A stretch of 64,000 bases of DNA from NCBI RefSeq assembly GCF_014645375.1, contig NZ_BMLT01000001.1:616835-680834 (forward strand), in the 5' to 3' direction. Positions 54,345 to 63,195 of this stretch are shown in pieces (the stretch's first letter is position 1; every line of letters begins with the position of its first letter). A program made the position numbers and the translations under genes. The notes below the pieces were generated by a model, which did no database searches, was not told the origin of the DNA, and saw only the letters and a program-made list of their open reading frames with translations. The DNA comes from Marinobacterium nitratireducens. Lineage in GTDB: Bacteria > Pseudomonadota > Gammaproteobacteria > Pseudomonadales > Balneatricaceae.

Positions 54345-54809
54345 TCAGGGGTTTTCGAAGCGATAATGCATTCGCCAGCCCGCATGCTGATTGGAACCGT
54401 CGGCCAGAAACCAGACCAGCACGCGATTGCTCCAGGTTCGCAGCTCGGGCGGGATATCGGGGCCACTGAAGATCGCCATCATACTGGCGGGGTTGGTGCC
54501 TTCGCCGTTAAAGAAATACAGCATATCAGTTCGCGCCTCGGTGTCGAAACGGTCGAACCAGAGTCTAACCACTTTGCCCGGCGGGGCCGTGATCAGCCAT
54601 TTGCAGTCGGAGTTGAAGGCGTAATCGTCGGCTCCGCTGCCATCCTCGATCATGCCTTCGGCATGCAGCCGCACCGTCCCGCTGCAATAACGCCGGATAA
54701 GTTGAAACGCGCAATTAGCTATCCTCCCCGTCCGCACGATCGGCGGACTCCGTCCATATAGAGGGACAACTGTTGAACCGTTCAACCCCCCGCGTACTGA
54801 TCGTACCAT
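54345..54809 (-). CDS. CUB-domain-like protein, probably truncated
   Basis: From about residue 42 the sequence fits a CUB domain: CSGTVRLHAEG, a second Cys in NSDCKWLITAPPGKVV, LWFDRFDTEARTDMLYFFNG, a FSGPDIPPEL turn, and VLVWFLADGSNQHAGWRMHYRF. The Cys42-Cys69 spacing matches a CUB disulfide, which would require export, but no signal peptide is present. The first ~40 residues look non-family. The ATG at 54809 and a GTG at 54737 are both possible starts. Likely the remnant of a larger secreted protein. Confidence 0.5.
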   Translation of the reverse strand: MVRSVRGGLNGSTVVPLYGRSPPIVRTGRIANCAFQLIRRYCSGTVRLHAEGMIEDGSGADDYAFNSDCKWLITAPPGKVVRLWFDRFDTEARTDMLYFFNGEGTNPASMMAIFSGPDIPPELRTWSNRVLVWFLADGSNQHAGWRMHYRFENP

Positions 54810-54946
54810 TCAGGCCAACTCGCCTGCGGCTCCCTGACCAGATTCGCAACTAACTATAGCCGAAGATACGGGCAAGGGAATATAAGGCTGGGCAGGAAAG
54901 CAGATAAACGGAGGCGCCATGCCGGACAGCACGGCGCCGGAGGGCC

Positions 54947-55351
54947 TTAGTTGACGATCAGGAAGTCTTCCTTACTGGCGCCTTTATTAATGCGCTCCTC
55001 GAAAACCTTGGGCATGCGGCCGCGTCCCGACCACTCATGCGGTTTGCCGTCAGCGTCGATAAGGCGATACTTTGCAGGCACCTTGCCCTTTTTGCCGGTC
55101 TTGCCTGCGGTCTGCGCCGCGATATCGTCTGCTGACAGCCCAAGCTCCGCCATCTGCTCCTGAATTTTCTTGATCGCTTCGAGACGTTCCGCTTCAGCCG
55201 CTTCTTCAGCTTCCTTCTGAGCGAGTTTTTCAGCCTTGATCTCGGTCAGATCGGCCAGTACCTTTTCAAGGTCCGCGATCGAGGCTTCTTCTACAGCTTT
55301 GCGAAGGGAGTTTTTGCGCAGCAATATGGAGGTAAAGTCGAGTTCACTCAT
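54947..55351 (-). CDS. H-NS-family nucleoid protein
   Basis: 134-aa H-NS-like protein. Residues 1-75 are a coiled-coil oligomerisation region rich in Glu/Ala/Lys (ADLEKVLADLTEIKAEKLAQ), then a flexible linker (AGKTGKKGKVP), and a C-terminal DNA-binding domain with DADGKPHEWSGRGRMPKVFEE carrying the AT-hook-like GRGRMP. A strong upstream promoter is visible (55408-55435). It would silence AT-rich DNA globally. Confidence 0.93.
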   Translation of the reverse strand: MSELDFTSILLRKNSLRKAVEEASIADLEKVLADLTEIKAEKLAQKEAEEAAEAERLEAIKKIQEQMAELGLSADDIAAQTAGKTGKKGKVPAKYRLIDADGKPHEWSGRGRMPKVFEERINKGASKEDFLIVN

Positions 55352-55407
55352 CTTTTGTCTCTCTGGCCTGATAAAACGCTATAAGTGTTATTTAACGCCT
55401 GAACTGT

Positions 55408-55435
55408 AATATAGGCGAATTTTAAAACCGGTAAA
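55408..55435 (-). promoter_or_regulatory. Promoter for the H-NS-like gene
   Basis: TTTACC (55435-55430), 16-nt spacer, TATATT (55413-55408), in the AT-rich leader 57 nt before the ATG. Further AT-rich dyads between it and the gene could be H-NS autoregulation sites. Confidence 0.55.
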
Positions 55436-55740
55436 AGAATAACCTAAAAATAATACGGCGTCATGAAAATATCATCAACGCAGGGGTTATAAGTGCCGCT
55501 GACCGACATACCCGCCGGCCGTTAACCGAGGCTGAACGGGGAAAGGCGCACTTGGTCCCCGGGTCATCGATAAAAGGCCCCTCGCCGACTCGCTTGAAAG
55601 TGAATGTTTAGAATGGGTAAGGCGGGAGGACCGGAGGCATGAGCACTGAATGCTCACCTCCTTCGTAATAGCGACATTGCGTAAGCCATAAGTGCTTTCG
55701 GTCAACGCAATGTCGTCACGATACTTCGGGCGTATAAGCT
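55436..55740. other. Intergenic region downstream of yaeQ, with hairpins
   Basis: About 305 nt between the H-NS promoter and the yaeQ stop. It contains the 11-bp inverted repeat at 55672-55715 and an imperfect one near 55632-55662 (GGAGGCATGAGCA...TGCTCACCTCC). An open frame across it on the minus strand has no protein-like character. Confidence 0.5.
55672..55715. repeat. 11-bp perfect inverted repeat
   Basis: CGACATTGCGT (55672-55682) and ACGCAATGTCG (55705-55715) with a 22-nt loop, 25 nt beyond the yaeQ stop on the minus strand. It may act as a 3' hairpin; no T tract. Confidence 0.5.
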
Positions 55741-56280
55741 TCAACGCTCGCCCTGGAGGCACTCCCACTCAACCTCCACTGTTCCGGAAGGCGCCGAGAC
55801 ATAAGCGGAGGTACCGCTCAGGGTTATACTGAAGTCCATCGTGCGCTCGACCAGTTGTGACAGCGCCTCTATCTGCTCCGGACGAAAGCGGTAAAACTCG
55901 GCATCGAGCTGCGCGAACTTGCTGCGGCCCTGTTCCCACCAGACATCGGACTTGGAGTTGAAGCTATAGACTTTCACATTGCCAGCCAGGCGCGTTGCCT
56001 TCTTTATACGCTCCGGCGCAGGCTCACCAACCTCGATCCACAGTGCGATCTTGTCATCCAGGGTACGCGCCCAAATATCGGGCTCTTCAGTAGAGCTCAG
56101 GCCTTTGGTAAACGCCAGCTCTGCACTCGCATTCAGAGAATAGGACAGTATCCGAGCCATCATGCGCTGCAGGTTCTCCGACGGATGCTGAGCCACGGTA
56201 AGGGCCAGGTTGTCGTAGTAATCACGGTTGAGATCGGATAGTGCAATCCTGATTTTGTAAATGGTAGGTTTCAGTGCCAC
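55741..56280 (-). CDS. yaeQ: YaeQ-family protein
   Basis: 179-aa YaeQ-family protein, PD-(D/E)XK-like fold. GTG at 56280 starts VALKPTIYKIRIALSDLNRD, matching the E. coli opening MALKATIYKA. Other family blocks are VAQHPSENLQRMMARILSY, FTKGLSSTEEPDIWARTLD and VYSFNSKSDVWWEQG. E. coli YaeQ is implicated in RfaH-compensating transcription effects; mechanism unclear. Length matches E. coli (181 aa). Confidence 0.92.
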   Translation of the reverse strand: MALKPTIYKIRIALSDLNRDYYDNLALTVAQHPSENLQRMMARILSYSLNASAELAFTKGLSSTEEPDIWARTLDDKIALWIEVGEPAPERIKKATRLAGNVKVYSFNSKSDVWWEQGRSKFAQLDAEFYRFRPEQIEALSQLVERTMDFSITLSGTSAYVSAPSGTVEVEWECLQGER

Positions 56281-56482
56281 TGTTATTTCACCGGTGCGTA
56301 CGATGGGAGTCGTGCAAGTCAGACGACGGGCACCCATTGTGCATCAGTCGGTTGCCCAAAACCACAGCGAAACCTGCCATCACTTGGTGCAGCGGGCCCT
56401 GATACCGCCTTTTGCACATTCCCGCACATACTGCACGGCCATTCACCGCATACCTGCAAAAAGCCTGGTAAACGACGCGGGC

Positions 56483-56953
56483 CTATTGTGCATCGCAGAA
56501 ATGTCCATGCCGCACGCCGCTGAGCAATTCAAGAAAGTCCTGACCCGATACCTTGACCAGACTACGGTGATCGCCGGCTTCGAAATATACGTATGCCAAA
56601 CTCAACAAGGACTCATCCAACAGCGTTTCAACATCGTACGCCGGTCCAATCGGCGGTATCGCACCCGTCTTGCAGTCGGGGAAAAAGCACATGGAATCCT
56701 GCTCTGCTGTCAGCGTAAGCTGTCGATTCAGCTCTCTGTTTACCGCAGCAAGCCTTACCCAGCTGTCGCCCGGTATTACGACCATCACGGGACCGACCCC
56801 ATCCTGGAGCATTACCGCCTTGGCTATATGACCCTGATCGATCTTTGCCGCCCGGGCACTTTCCTCGCTGGAGCCGGTTTCCGAATGCTTTAGGGTTTCC
56901 CAGCCAACATTCCTTTCTGTCAAATAAGTACTGACCGTTTTCGACATTGTCAT
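56483..56953 (-). CDS. YbaK/EbsC-domain protein, paralog 2
   Basis: 156-aa protein of the YbaK/ProX family. Shared blocks with the copy at 7659-8132: HIAKAVMLQDGVGPVMVVIP, FFPDCKTGAIPPIGPAYDVETLLDE and VYFEAGDHRSLVKV. Start ATG 56953 (or 56947); the longer reading to 57025 overlaps the TPR gene. It lies right after the TTC38-like gene in the same direction with a 69-nt gap. Substrate (which misacylated tRNA) not assigned. Confidence 0.85.
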   Translation of the reverse strand: MTMSKTVSTYLTERNVGWETLKHSETGSSEESARAAKIDQGHIAKAVMLQDGVGPVMVVIPGDSWVRLAAVNRELNRQLTLTAEQDSMCFFPDCKTGAIPPIGPAYDVETLLDESLLSLAYVYFEAGDHRSLVKVSGQDFLELLSGVRHGHFCDAQ

Positions 56954-57021
56954 TACCTGCCCCCTTATCGACACTGGATTTATTGGTTTTCTGTCGGTTG
57001 GCAGCGATGGCGCACGCCCAC

Positions 57022-58347
57022 TCATGCCGCTGTCATTTGTTTCACCCGGGCTGAGAATCCGATATTGATCCGACTGTGCGGTTTGAGAGCCAGGCGTTCG
57101 TTACTCATCGCCTCTGCCAGATCGCGCAATCCACCGCGTAGCGCAGCTTCCGTTAACGTCCAGTCGATAATGTCCCGCTGAGCGTGGCTGCCGCCGAAAC
57201 TGTTGGCGATATAACGGGCATTATGCAAGAGCTCAGCGGACAGAGCATAATCGCCCCGCCAGAAGGCGACAAACCCCTCGACCAGCGGCAGCCCGGTTTC
57301 CCGCGCCCAGCGGGTCACGTCCGGTTGATTGCCATTAGCCGTGCGCAGTGCACTTAGTATCCGATCGACGTCTCTGTCTCGCCCCGCTCCCAGGTAAGCC
57401 ATGACTGCGTGCCAGTCGTTGAACGGGTAGAGCCGGCCATCGGCATGCAGGTCCCAGGTATCGGCCAGCTCCTGCCATCGGTTGCCGACCTCCACTCCCA
57501 GCATCGATAGCCGCCACAGCAACGCCGAGCCATCGACCATATCCAGAGCCACCTTACTGCGGTCTTCCCTGACCGGACCATCATAGAGCGCCACGGCTTC
57601 GTCGACCCTGCCAAGGTCCAGGTGATAAAGGGCGCTATGCCACCAGTTGTGAACACGGAAGAAGTTGTCGTCACCAGACCAGCACGGCTCGCGGGTGGTC
57701 ATCCAGCCGATGCCATCCTCTGCCCGCCCCTGCATTTCCATGACATGGGCTACCGCGTGATGCGCCCAGCAATCCAACGGCTCCAGCGCCACCGCCTCGC
57801 GTCCCACCGCTTCGGCACGGCCATAATCACCGCACTCCTCGAGTCCAAAAGCCCGCATGCCGAGCACGATCGAATAGCCCGGCACAGAGGCCGACCATTT
57901 CGGCAGCGCGCGGTGAATACGGTCCCGCAAATCCCGCGCGCTGGCACGGTAGAAGTCCAGCAGGTGCCCGCACTGCAGTGCCACAATATCCAATGGGTAG
58001 CGCGCGCTGTGCAGGTCGAGACGTTGCGCAGACTCGGTCCAGTTGCCCGCTAGCAACGGGCGCAACGCACCGGCCAGGGAAGCTTCGCGCTCATTGAGCG
58101 AAAGCCCATCGAGCCTGTCGACAAACCCCTGCGCCGCAACATTGGCCTCTGGCTCCGTGGCGACGGCATAGAGCCAGGCCTTGAGCAGCAGGGCCATGCT
58201 GAATTCAGGTGCTTGTTCGATGGCACTGTCGATTAGCGCGACAGGATCACCCCGATAAATATTAAAGGCCCTGACAGCTGCCTCATAGTCTTCCACCGCT
58301 GCCAAACTGGCCCCGCTGAGTGGATGGCCCTGCAGATCGCAATTCAT
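57022..58347 (-). CDS. TTC38-like tetratricopeptide protein
   Basis: 441-aa soluble protein of the tetratricopeptide repeat protein 38 type. TPR-like helix pairs run through the length; conserved-looking stretches are SGASLAAVEDYEAAVRAFN, APEFSMALLLKAWLYAVA, DCWAHHAVAHVMEMQGRAED and NWWHSALYHLDLGRVDEAV. Function unknown. ATG 58347 has GGGAGG 7 nt upstream. Divergent from the bufferin-type operon; shares a 317-nt intergenic region with several palindromes. Confidence 0.85.
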   Translation of the reverse strand: MNCDLQGHPLSGASLAAVEDYEAAVRAFNIYRGDPVALIDSAIEQAPEFSMALLLKAWLYAVATEPEANVAAQGFVDRLDGLSLNEREASLAGALRPLLAGNWTESAQRLDLHSARYPLDIVALQCGHLLDFYRASARDLRDRIHRALPKWSASVPGYSIVLGMRAFGLEECGDYGRAEAVGREAVALEPLDCWAHHAVAHVMEMQGRAEDGIGWMTTREPCWSGDDNFFRVHNWWHSALYHLDLGRVDEAVALYDGPVREDRSKVALDMVDGSALLWRLSMLGVEVGNRWQELADTWDLHADGRLYPFNDWHAVMAYLGAGRDRDVDRILSALRTANGNQPDVTRWARETGLPLVEGFVAFWRGDYALSAELLHNARYIANSFGGSHAQRDIIDWTLTEAALRGGLRDLAEAMSNERLALKPHSRINIGFSARVKQMTAA

Positions 58348-58499
58348 GATGAAGCCTCCCGGGTAGTGCCCTCCCTGACGACTTACCATCTCTACCGGAA
58401 GTCTAGCAGGCTATCGGTCTTGACCGACCGTAGCGAGGAAATTCCGTTTTGTTCAGCACATCCTTGGGAACCTGCGCTTGGATGAGTCGGTTATTGGAT

Positions 58500-58534
58500 C
58501 TTTTCAGGTGAATCGTGATGTTACTCCTGAAAAG
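58500..58534. promoter_or_regulatory. 9-bp inverted repeat upstream of the bufferin-type operon
   Basis: CTTTTCAGG (58500-58508) and CCTGAAAAG (58526-58534), loop 17 nt, 130 nt before the DUF2282 gene and between the divergent TPR and operon. Could be a regulator site or a hairpin of a leader transcript. Confidence 0.45.
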
Positions 58535-58613
58535 GCCACAGGCATCGACTCCGCTTTTGCAAAACAGTTGGCTTTTTCATTTGGGTTTCAGTTTGCCGGC
58601 ATAAAGTGAATTC

Positions 58614-58628
58614 CGGGTTCAGAACCCG
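58614..58628. promoter_or_regulatory. 7-1-7 palindrome close to the DUF2282 gene
   Basis: CGGGTTC-A-GAACCCG, 36 nt before the ATG at 58665. Position is consistent with an operator near the start of transcription; no box pair in front of it is convincing, so sigma factor and regulator are unknown. Confidence 0.45.
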
Positions 58629-58664
58629 AACAACAAACCGCCCGGACATAATCGAGGATTAGCC

Positions 58665-58976
58665 ATGAACAAGCAGACTACCGCCGCAGCCCTTGCCCTT
58701 GCACTGTCGACCGGCCTTGCGGCTCTCTCCGCCCAGGCCGACGAAATGAAAGAGGGAATGGACAAGAGCGATATGGAAAAATGCTTTGGCGTCGCAATGA
58801 AGGGAAAGAATGACTGCAAGGCCGGTGCCGGCACCACCTGCGCAGGCACCTCCACGCATGACTATCAGGGCAATGCCTGGTCGCTGGTACCGGCCGGCAC
58901 CTGCACGGAAACCGCGTCACCGACCTCGCCGACCGGCTTCGGTCAGCTCGAAGCCTTCGAGGAAAAACAGTCCTGA
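58665..58976 (+). CDS. DUF2282-family bufferin-type precursor peptide
   Basis: 103-aa secreted precursor. Signal peptide about 1-25 ([17 protein letters not shown]). The mature part has four Cys at 40, 51, 59 and 80 in the bufferin arrangement [17 protein letters not shown] and VPAGTC. DUF2282 peptides encoded next to an MNIO enzyme are recognised as bufferins, in which Cys residues are converted to thiooxazole-type heterocycles giving a copper-binding peptide in the periplasm. First gene of a four-gene operon. The identity is by family pattern and operon; the modification itself is not shown here. Confidence 0.85.
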   Translation: MNKQTTAAALALALSTGLAALSAQADEMKEGMDKSDMEKCFGVAMKGKNDCKAGAGTTCAGTSTHDYQGNAWSLVPAGTCTETASPTSPTGFGQLEAFEEKQS

Positions 58977-59008
58977 TTCCCCGCTGAGACGCCGCCGGAG
59001 CCCCTGTC

Positions 59009-59905
59009 ATGACAGTTGCCATTTCCCCCGGATCAACTTCGGACCGCGCTCCGGCGAAACCCGCCCTGCCTCCGCGGGCGGGTATCAGCCTGAAACCGGA
59101 ACACTACCGGGACATACTCGACTCGCGCCCCGATATTGGCTTCGTCGAAGTCCATGCCGAGAACTATCTCGTCGACGGCGGGCCCTATCATTATTACCTG
59201 AACCGTATACGCGAAGATTATGCGCTGTCGATTCACGGGGTCGGGATGAACATCGGCGGCGAACAACCACTCGACGCTGCGCACCTAGATCGCATCGCCG
59301 GACTGCTGGAACGCTATCAGCCCGCCTGCTTTTCCGAACACCTGGCCTGGACCTCGCATGGTGGCATCTATTTCAATGACCTGCTTCCGCTTAACTATGA
59401 CAGCGAAGCACTGCAACGTGTCTGCGAGCATATCGATCAGGTACAGAACCGCCTGCAGCGTCAGATACTGCTGGAGAACCCCGCGACCTATGTGGAATTC
59501 GGGCGTTCGACAATGGCCGAGGCCGAGTTCATCGGCGAAGTGGTAATGCGCAGCGGCTGCGGCCTGCTGCTGGACGTCAACAACGTCCATGTCACCTGCA
59601 CCAACCACAATCTCGATCCCGATACCTATATCCGGCAGCTTCCGCTTGGCCAAGTCGGCGAAATTCACCTGGCGGGCTTCTCCCGCGAACAGGATGCCGA
59701 CGGCGCGACTCTGCTGATCGACAGCCACGACGCGCCGGTCAGTGAAGCGGTATGGACATTGTACGAGGACGTGCTTGGCCGTTGCGGCGCCAAGCCGACC
59801 CTTATCGAGCGCGACGGCAACATCCCGCCACTGCCGACATTGCACGCCGAGGCCCGCCACGCCGAATCATTGCTGAAGGCCTGTCAGGAGATCGAAGGAT
59901 CATGA
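59009..59905 (+). CDS. MNIO-family (DUF692) multinuclear iron oxygenase
   Basis: 298-aa TIM-barrel enzyme that modifies Cys residues of the linked precursor. Metal-ligand motifs of the family are visible in order: FVEVHAENYL, LSIHGVGMNIGG, SEHLAW, LLENPATYV, LLLDVNNVHV, EIHLAGF, IDSHDAPV and LIERDGNIPPL. It follows the DUF2282 gene by 32 nt and overlaps the DUF2063 gene (ATGA). The enzyme would act on the precursor in the cytoplasm before export. Confidence 0.94.
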   Translation: MTVAISPGSTSDRAPAKPALPPRAGISLKPEHYRDILDSRPDIGFVEVHAENYLVDGGPYHYYLNRIREDYALSIHGVGMNIGGEQPLDAAHLDRIAGLLERYQPACFSEHLAWTSHGGIYFNDLLPLNYDSEALQRVCEHIDQVQNRLQRQILLENPATYVEFGRSTMAEAEFIGEVVMRSGCGLLLDVNNVHVTCTNHNLDPDTYIRQLPLGQVGEIHLAGFSREQDADGATLLIDSHDAPVSEAVWTLYEDVLGRCGAKPTLIERDGNIPPLPTLHAEARHAESLLKACQEIEGS

Positions 59906-60672
59906 CTCAGCACCTGTTTGCGGCGGCGCTGCTCGATCCGAATCGAGCAGCTCCGTCGGATATCCGTACCTGGAACGGCTCGGATCCGGTGCGGCGCTTT
60001 GCCGTCTATCGCAACAACGTCATCGCCTCGCTGATCGAGGCACTGGCGGATACCTTCCCTGTCTGCCGGCAACTGGTAGGTGATGACTTCTTTCGCGCCA
60101 TGGCGCTGGAGTTTGTGCGTGCGTCTCCGCCCAGCTCGCCGAGAATGAGCGACTACGGAGAGGAGTTCCCGTCGTTCATCGAGCGTTTTACCCCAGCCGC
60201 TTCCGTGGCTTATCTGGCCGATGTCGCAAGGCTCGAGCGGTTGCGGGTGGACGCCTATCACGCGGCGGACAACGAGCCGCTCGACGTTACCGCCGCCGCT
60301 GACTGTCTTGCCGATACCGCACAGTTACCGCTGCTGCGGGCACGGCTACACCCCTCCGCAGGCCTGCTGCGTTCGCGCTTTGCCGCGGTTTCGATCTGGG
60401 CCGCGCACCAGGGCCGGGGGACCATGAAGTCGCTCAAGATCGACCAGCCACAGCAGGCGCTCGTAATACGGCCATCGCTCGATGTCGAGGTGGTACCACT
60501 GGATCTTGCCAGCTGGACTTTTGCCACAGCACTGAACCGGCACGAAACGCTCGGCGCGGCTCTGGAATCCACCCGGCAGACCCACGCCGACTTCGATGTG
60601 GCTCAAAGCCTTGGTCTGCTGCTCAGAGCAGGCCTGATCATCGCACTGCAACCTGGTATGGAGCCATCATAA
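59902..60672 (+). CDS. DUF2063-family partner protein (BufC/HvfC-type)
   Basis: 256-aa protein with the N-terminal DUF2063 helical domain ([30 protein letters not shown] then [20 protein letters not shown]) and a C-terminal winged-helix/RRE-like domain. Such proteins partner MNIO enzymes as precursor-recognition elements. Start ATG 59902 overlaps the enzyme stop; it ends TAATG with the DoxX gene. The start farther upstream in the same frame is out of family. Confidence 0.9.
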   Translation: MTQHLFAAALLDPNRAAPSDIRTWNGSDPVRRFAVYRNNVIASLIEALADTFPVCRQLVGDDFFRAMALEFVRASPPSSPRMSDYGEEFPSFIERFTPAASVAYLADVARLERLRVDAYHAADNEPLDVTAAADCLADTAQLPLLRARLHPSAGLLRSRFAAVSIWAAHQGRGTMKSLKIDQPQQALVIRPSLDVEVVPLDLASWTFATALNRHETLGAALESTRQTHADFDVAQSLGLLLRAGLIIALQPGMEPS

Positions 60673-61163
60673 TGAACCCGCAACCGCTTGCCGACCGTAT
60701 CACTTCCACATTCGAGCGCATTCCACACTCGTTGATCGCTCTGCTGGCGCGTTTTTCCATCGCCGCCGTGTTCTGGAAGTCCGGACAGACCAAAATCGAG
60801 GGACTGGCGATCGATATCGTCAGCGGGCAGTTCGAGTTCGGAGTCCCCAGGCTCGCCAGCTCTACGCTCTACCTGTTCCGGGAGGAATACCGGCTACCGC
60901 TGATTCCTGCCGAAGTCGCCGCTGTGCTGGCGACCTTTGCCGAGCACCTGTTCCCGGTACTGCTGCTGATCGGACTTGCAACCCGTTTCTCGGCACTGGC
61001 GCTGCTTTTGATGACGCTGGTTATTCAGCTGTTCGTGTATCCCGATGCCTACCCGACCCATGGCGTCTGGGCCACGGTGCTGCTCTACCTGATGGCCCGG
61101 GGTCCCGGCAAGATATCGCTGGACCTGTGGATCGCCCGCTGGCTGCGGCCCGAAGGCAGTTGA
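60672..61163 (+). CDS. DoxX-family membrane protein
   Basis: 163-aa four-helix inner-membrane protein: [15 protein letters not shown], a loop [23 protein letters not shown], then [19 protein letters not shown] and a final helix near the C-terminus. DoxX proteins often accompany MNIO/bufferin operons, probably in quinone-linked redox or oxidative balance. ATG overlaps the DUF2063 stop by 1 nt. Last gene of the operon; the next gene is convergent. Confidence 0.92.
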   Translation: MNPQPLADRITSTFERIPHSLIALLARFSIAAVFWKSGQTKIEGLAIDIVSGQFEFGVPRLASSTLYLFREEYRLPLIPAEVAAVLATFAEHLFPVLLLIGLATRFSALALLLMTLVIQLFVYPDAYPTHGVWATVLLYLMARGPGKISLDLWIARWLRPEGS

Positions 61164-61196
61164 CCGACCCGCCGCAGCGCACGGGCGGCGCGCCGG

Positions 61197-62600
61197 TCAG
61201 TTGGACCGCCGGTCACGAATCGCCAGTCGGTAAGCCGTCAGCAATACGAAGAACAGCAGGATCAGACCTGCGGCATACAGAAACAGCCGCAACTCCTGCG
61301 CGCGCAACCGCGCTTCGATATCGTCTAGCAGCAGCGCCGACGCACCGCCGGTAGCCAGTGATTCCAGGTTGCCGGTCAGCAGATTGAGCTCGACGGCGGC
61401 GCCGGAGATATTGCCCAGCGTGCGGTCCAGTGTTTCCAGCCCGGAAGGCTCGCCCGGCGCCGGGGGCGGTTTGTCGCCACCGAAAAGCGTTTCCAGCGAC
61501 TTCGCCGTATCACGCAACACCGTACCCGACTGTTCGACACTCTGCAGCAGCTGTATCAACTGGCTACTGCCTTGCTCCAGGTCCCTGAGCAAATCTGCCC
61601 GCTGCTCATCGAGACTGAGAAACAGCTGATTGAGAGTCTGCTGACGCTCCGCGGCGACTCTTAGCGCCAGATCCTCGAGCATGGCGGCCCGCTCGAGCGA
61701 CAGACGGTCCGGCAGCGCTTCCATGGCGTCAGCCAGGCGGACACTGGTAGCGACAAACTCATCACTGTCCTCGGCAAGGCCCGTGAGCAGGGGCGACATT
61801 TCGATCTTGGAGAACAGGTGCTCCATCTGCCACTCCATGACGATGGGAAAATGGTTGGCCAGGAAGATACCCCGCTCCGCCAGCAGCTTGATCTCTTCGA
61901 CCTCCCTGGCAGCCTTGCGCACCGGCGCCAGCAGGCCGCCCTCCTGCGCCAGCTCCGCCTGCAGGTTCTCGCTCTGGGAATGCGGGAAATCGTTGAAACG
62001 CACGAAGGCGACGTAGAGCTGTTCGGGGTTGCGCTGGCGCCAGTCCTCGACCAGCGCGCGCAGCTGTTCGAGCTGCAGCGGTTTCAACACCTTCCCGGCG
62101 ATCTTATCCAGTTCGCGATGGAGCCGTGTCAAGGCTCGTGCCATGGTGGCGGCATAGTCCGGATCAACCTGGCCCGACCAGGCCTCAGTCCAGACACTCC
62201 GCTGCAGACTGACCATCACGTACATATCAAGCAACGCCGCGCCGGTATCGGACTCGGCGGCGATATTGAGCGCCGACGAAACATAAATCACCTTGGTACC
62301 CAGGAACAGCGAACGCGTTGCGGGGTCAGTCTCCTGAGCCACCACACTGTCGGCCGCCTCCGCGATGCCTTCCATATAGCGGTCGGCGTACGACAGCAGC
62401 TCGTTCTGCAACTCGAGCGGTGTCAGCTCTCCCCACTCGGGTGCCAGCGCCTGCGCATCGGCCCCACTCCGGTCGTCACTGACTACCCCCGCTCTGTTGA
62501 AGCGGTCCTCGGTGATCATGATGCAGCCGCTTAGCGAAAGCACCGCAAACAACGGACCCGCCGAGCAAAGGACCTTCAAGAACCTCGCTGTATTTCGCAC
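61197..62600 (-). CDS. Putative doubly anchored lipoprotein (hypothetical)
   Basis: 467-aa protein not recognised as a known family. The N-terminus is a lipoprotein signal ending SLSGCIM (lipobox LSGC, Cys26). A long alpha-helical body follows, with coiled-coil-prone stretches (LTRLHRELDKIAGKVLKPLQ, ERQQTLNQLFLSLDEQRADL). The C-terminus has one strong transmembrane helix (LRLFLYAAGLILLFFVLLTA) with a basic tail (RLAIRDRRSN). It would be lipid-anchored at one end and membrane-spanning at the other. Convergent with the bufferin-type operon. Confidence 0.6.
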   Translation of the reverse strand: MRNTARFLKVLCSAGPLFAVLSLSGCIMITEDRFNRAGVVSDDRSGADAQALAPEWGELTPLELQNELLSYADRYMEGIAEAADSVVAQETDPATRSLFLGTKVIYVSSALNIAAESDTGAALLDMYVMVSLQRSVWTEAWSGQVDPDYAATMARALTRLHRELDKIAGKVLKPLQLEQLRALVEDWRQRNPEQLYVAFVRFNDFPHSQSENLQAELAQEGGLLAPVRKAAREVEEIKLLAERGIFLANHFPIVMEWQMEHLFSKIEMSPLLTGLAEDSDEFVATSVRLADAMEALPDRLSLERAAMLEDLALRVAAERQQTLNQLFLSLDEQRADLLRDLEQGSSQLIQLLQSVEQSGTVLRDTAKSLETLFGGDKPPPAPGEPSGLETLDRTLGNISGAAVELNLLTGNLESLATGGASALLLDDIEARLRAQELRLFLYAAGLILLFFVLLTAYRLAIRDRRSN

Positions 62601-62748
62601 CGTCCCGGCATCCCCTCGTTTTCATAGTCCCGGCGACATACCCTATATGTCGATGGCGAACGCCCTACTTACAAAGCAGAGGATAGACGCCTGTCGCGAC
62701 TGCGCATCGAATAACGCTTCAAGCCTGCAAAGCGACCGCAGCAGGAGG

Positions 62749-63072
62749 CTAACGGCGAAACTTCACCGCGGTGCCGCTGACGCTGACCATCATCATCGCG
62801 CCCTGGCTGCCGACGACCTCGTAGTCGATGTCGATGCCGACGATGCCGTCGGCACCGAGCGCGCGGGCCTTTTCCTCCATCTCGGCAAAGGCGATGTCAC
62901 GCGCCTTGCCCATCTCCTTTTCATAGGCGCCGGAACGCCCGCCGACGATATCCCGGACCGCACCGAACAGATCCTTGAAGATATTGGCGCCAAGGATCGC
63001 CTCACCGACGACGACGTCCAGATAATCCGTAACCTCGCGCCCTTGTACGACCGATGTTGTGGTTTTCAGCAC
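62749..63072 (-). CDS. YbjQ/UPF0145 family protein
   Basis: 107-aa YbjQ family protein, a small pentamer-forming fold, sometimes listed as heavy-metal-binding domain. Family blocks: [65 protein letters not shown] and [13 protein letters not shown]. Function not established. Not obviously linked to its neighbours. Confidence 0.92.
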   Translation of the reverse strand: MLKTTTSVVQGREVTDYLDVVVGEAILGANIFKDLFGAVRDIVGGRSGAYEKEMGKARDIAFAEMEEKARALGADGIVGIDIDYEVVGSQGAMMMVSVSGTAVKFRR

Positions 63073-63195
63073 TTTGACCTCCCGCCAGAGTTTGCATGCC
63101 CCCAGACTGAAATATCTCTTCGCAGAATCGCCAAGAATTCAATCTTCAACAAGCAGGCTTTCGTTCAAGACCTAAAACTGTAGTACTGATCCCGA

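Noticed and set aside
55487-55768. 93-codon minus-strand ORF downstream of yaeQ
   Set aside because: No protein-like composition, overlaps the yaeQ 3' end, and contains the perfect inverted repeat.
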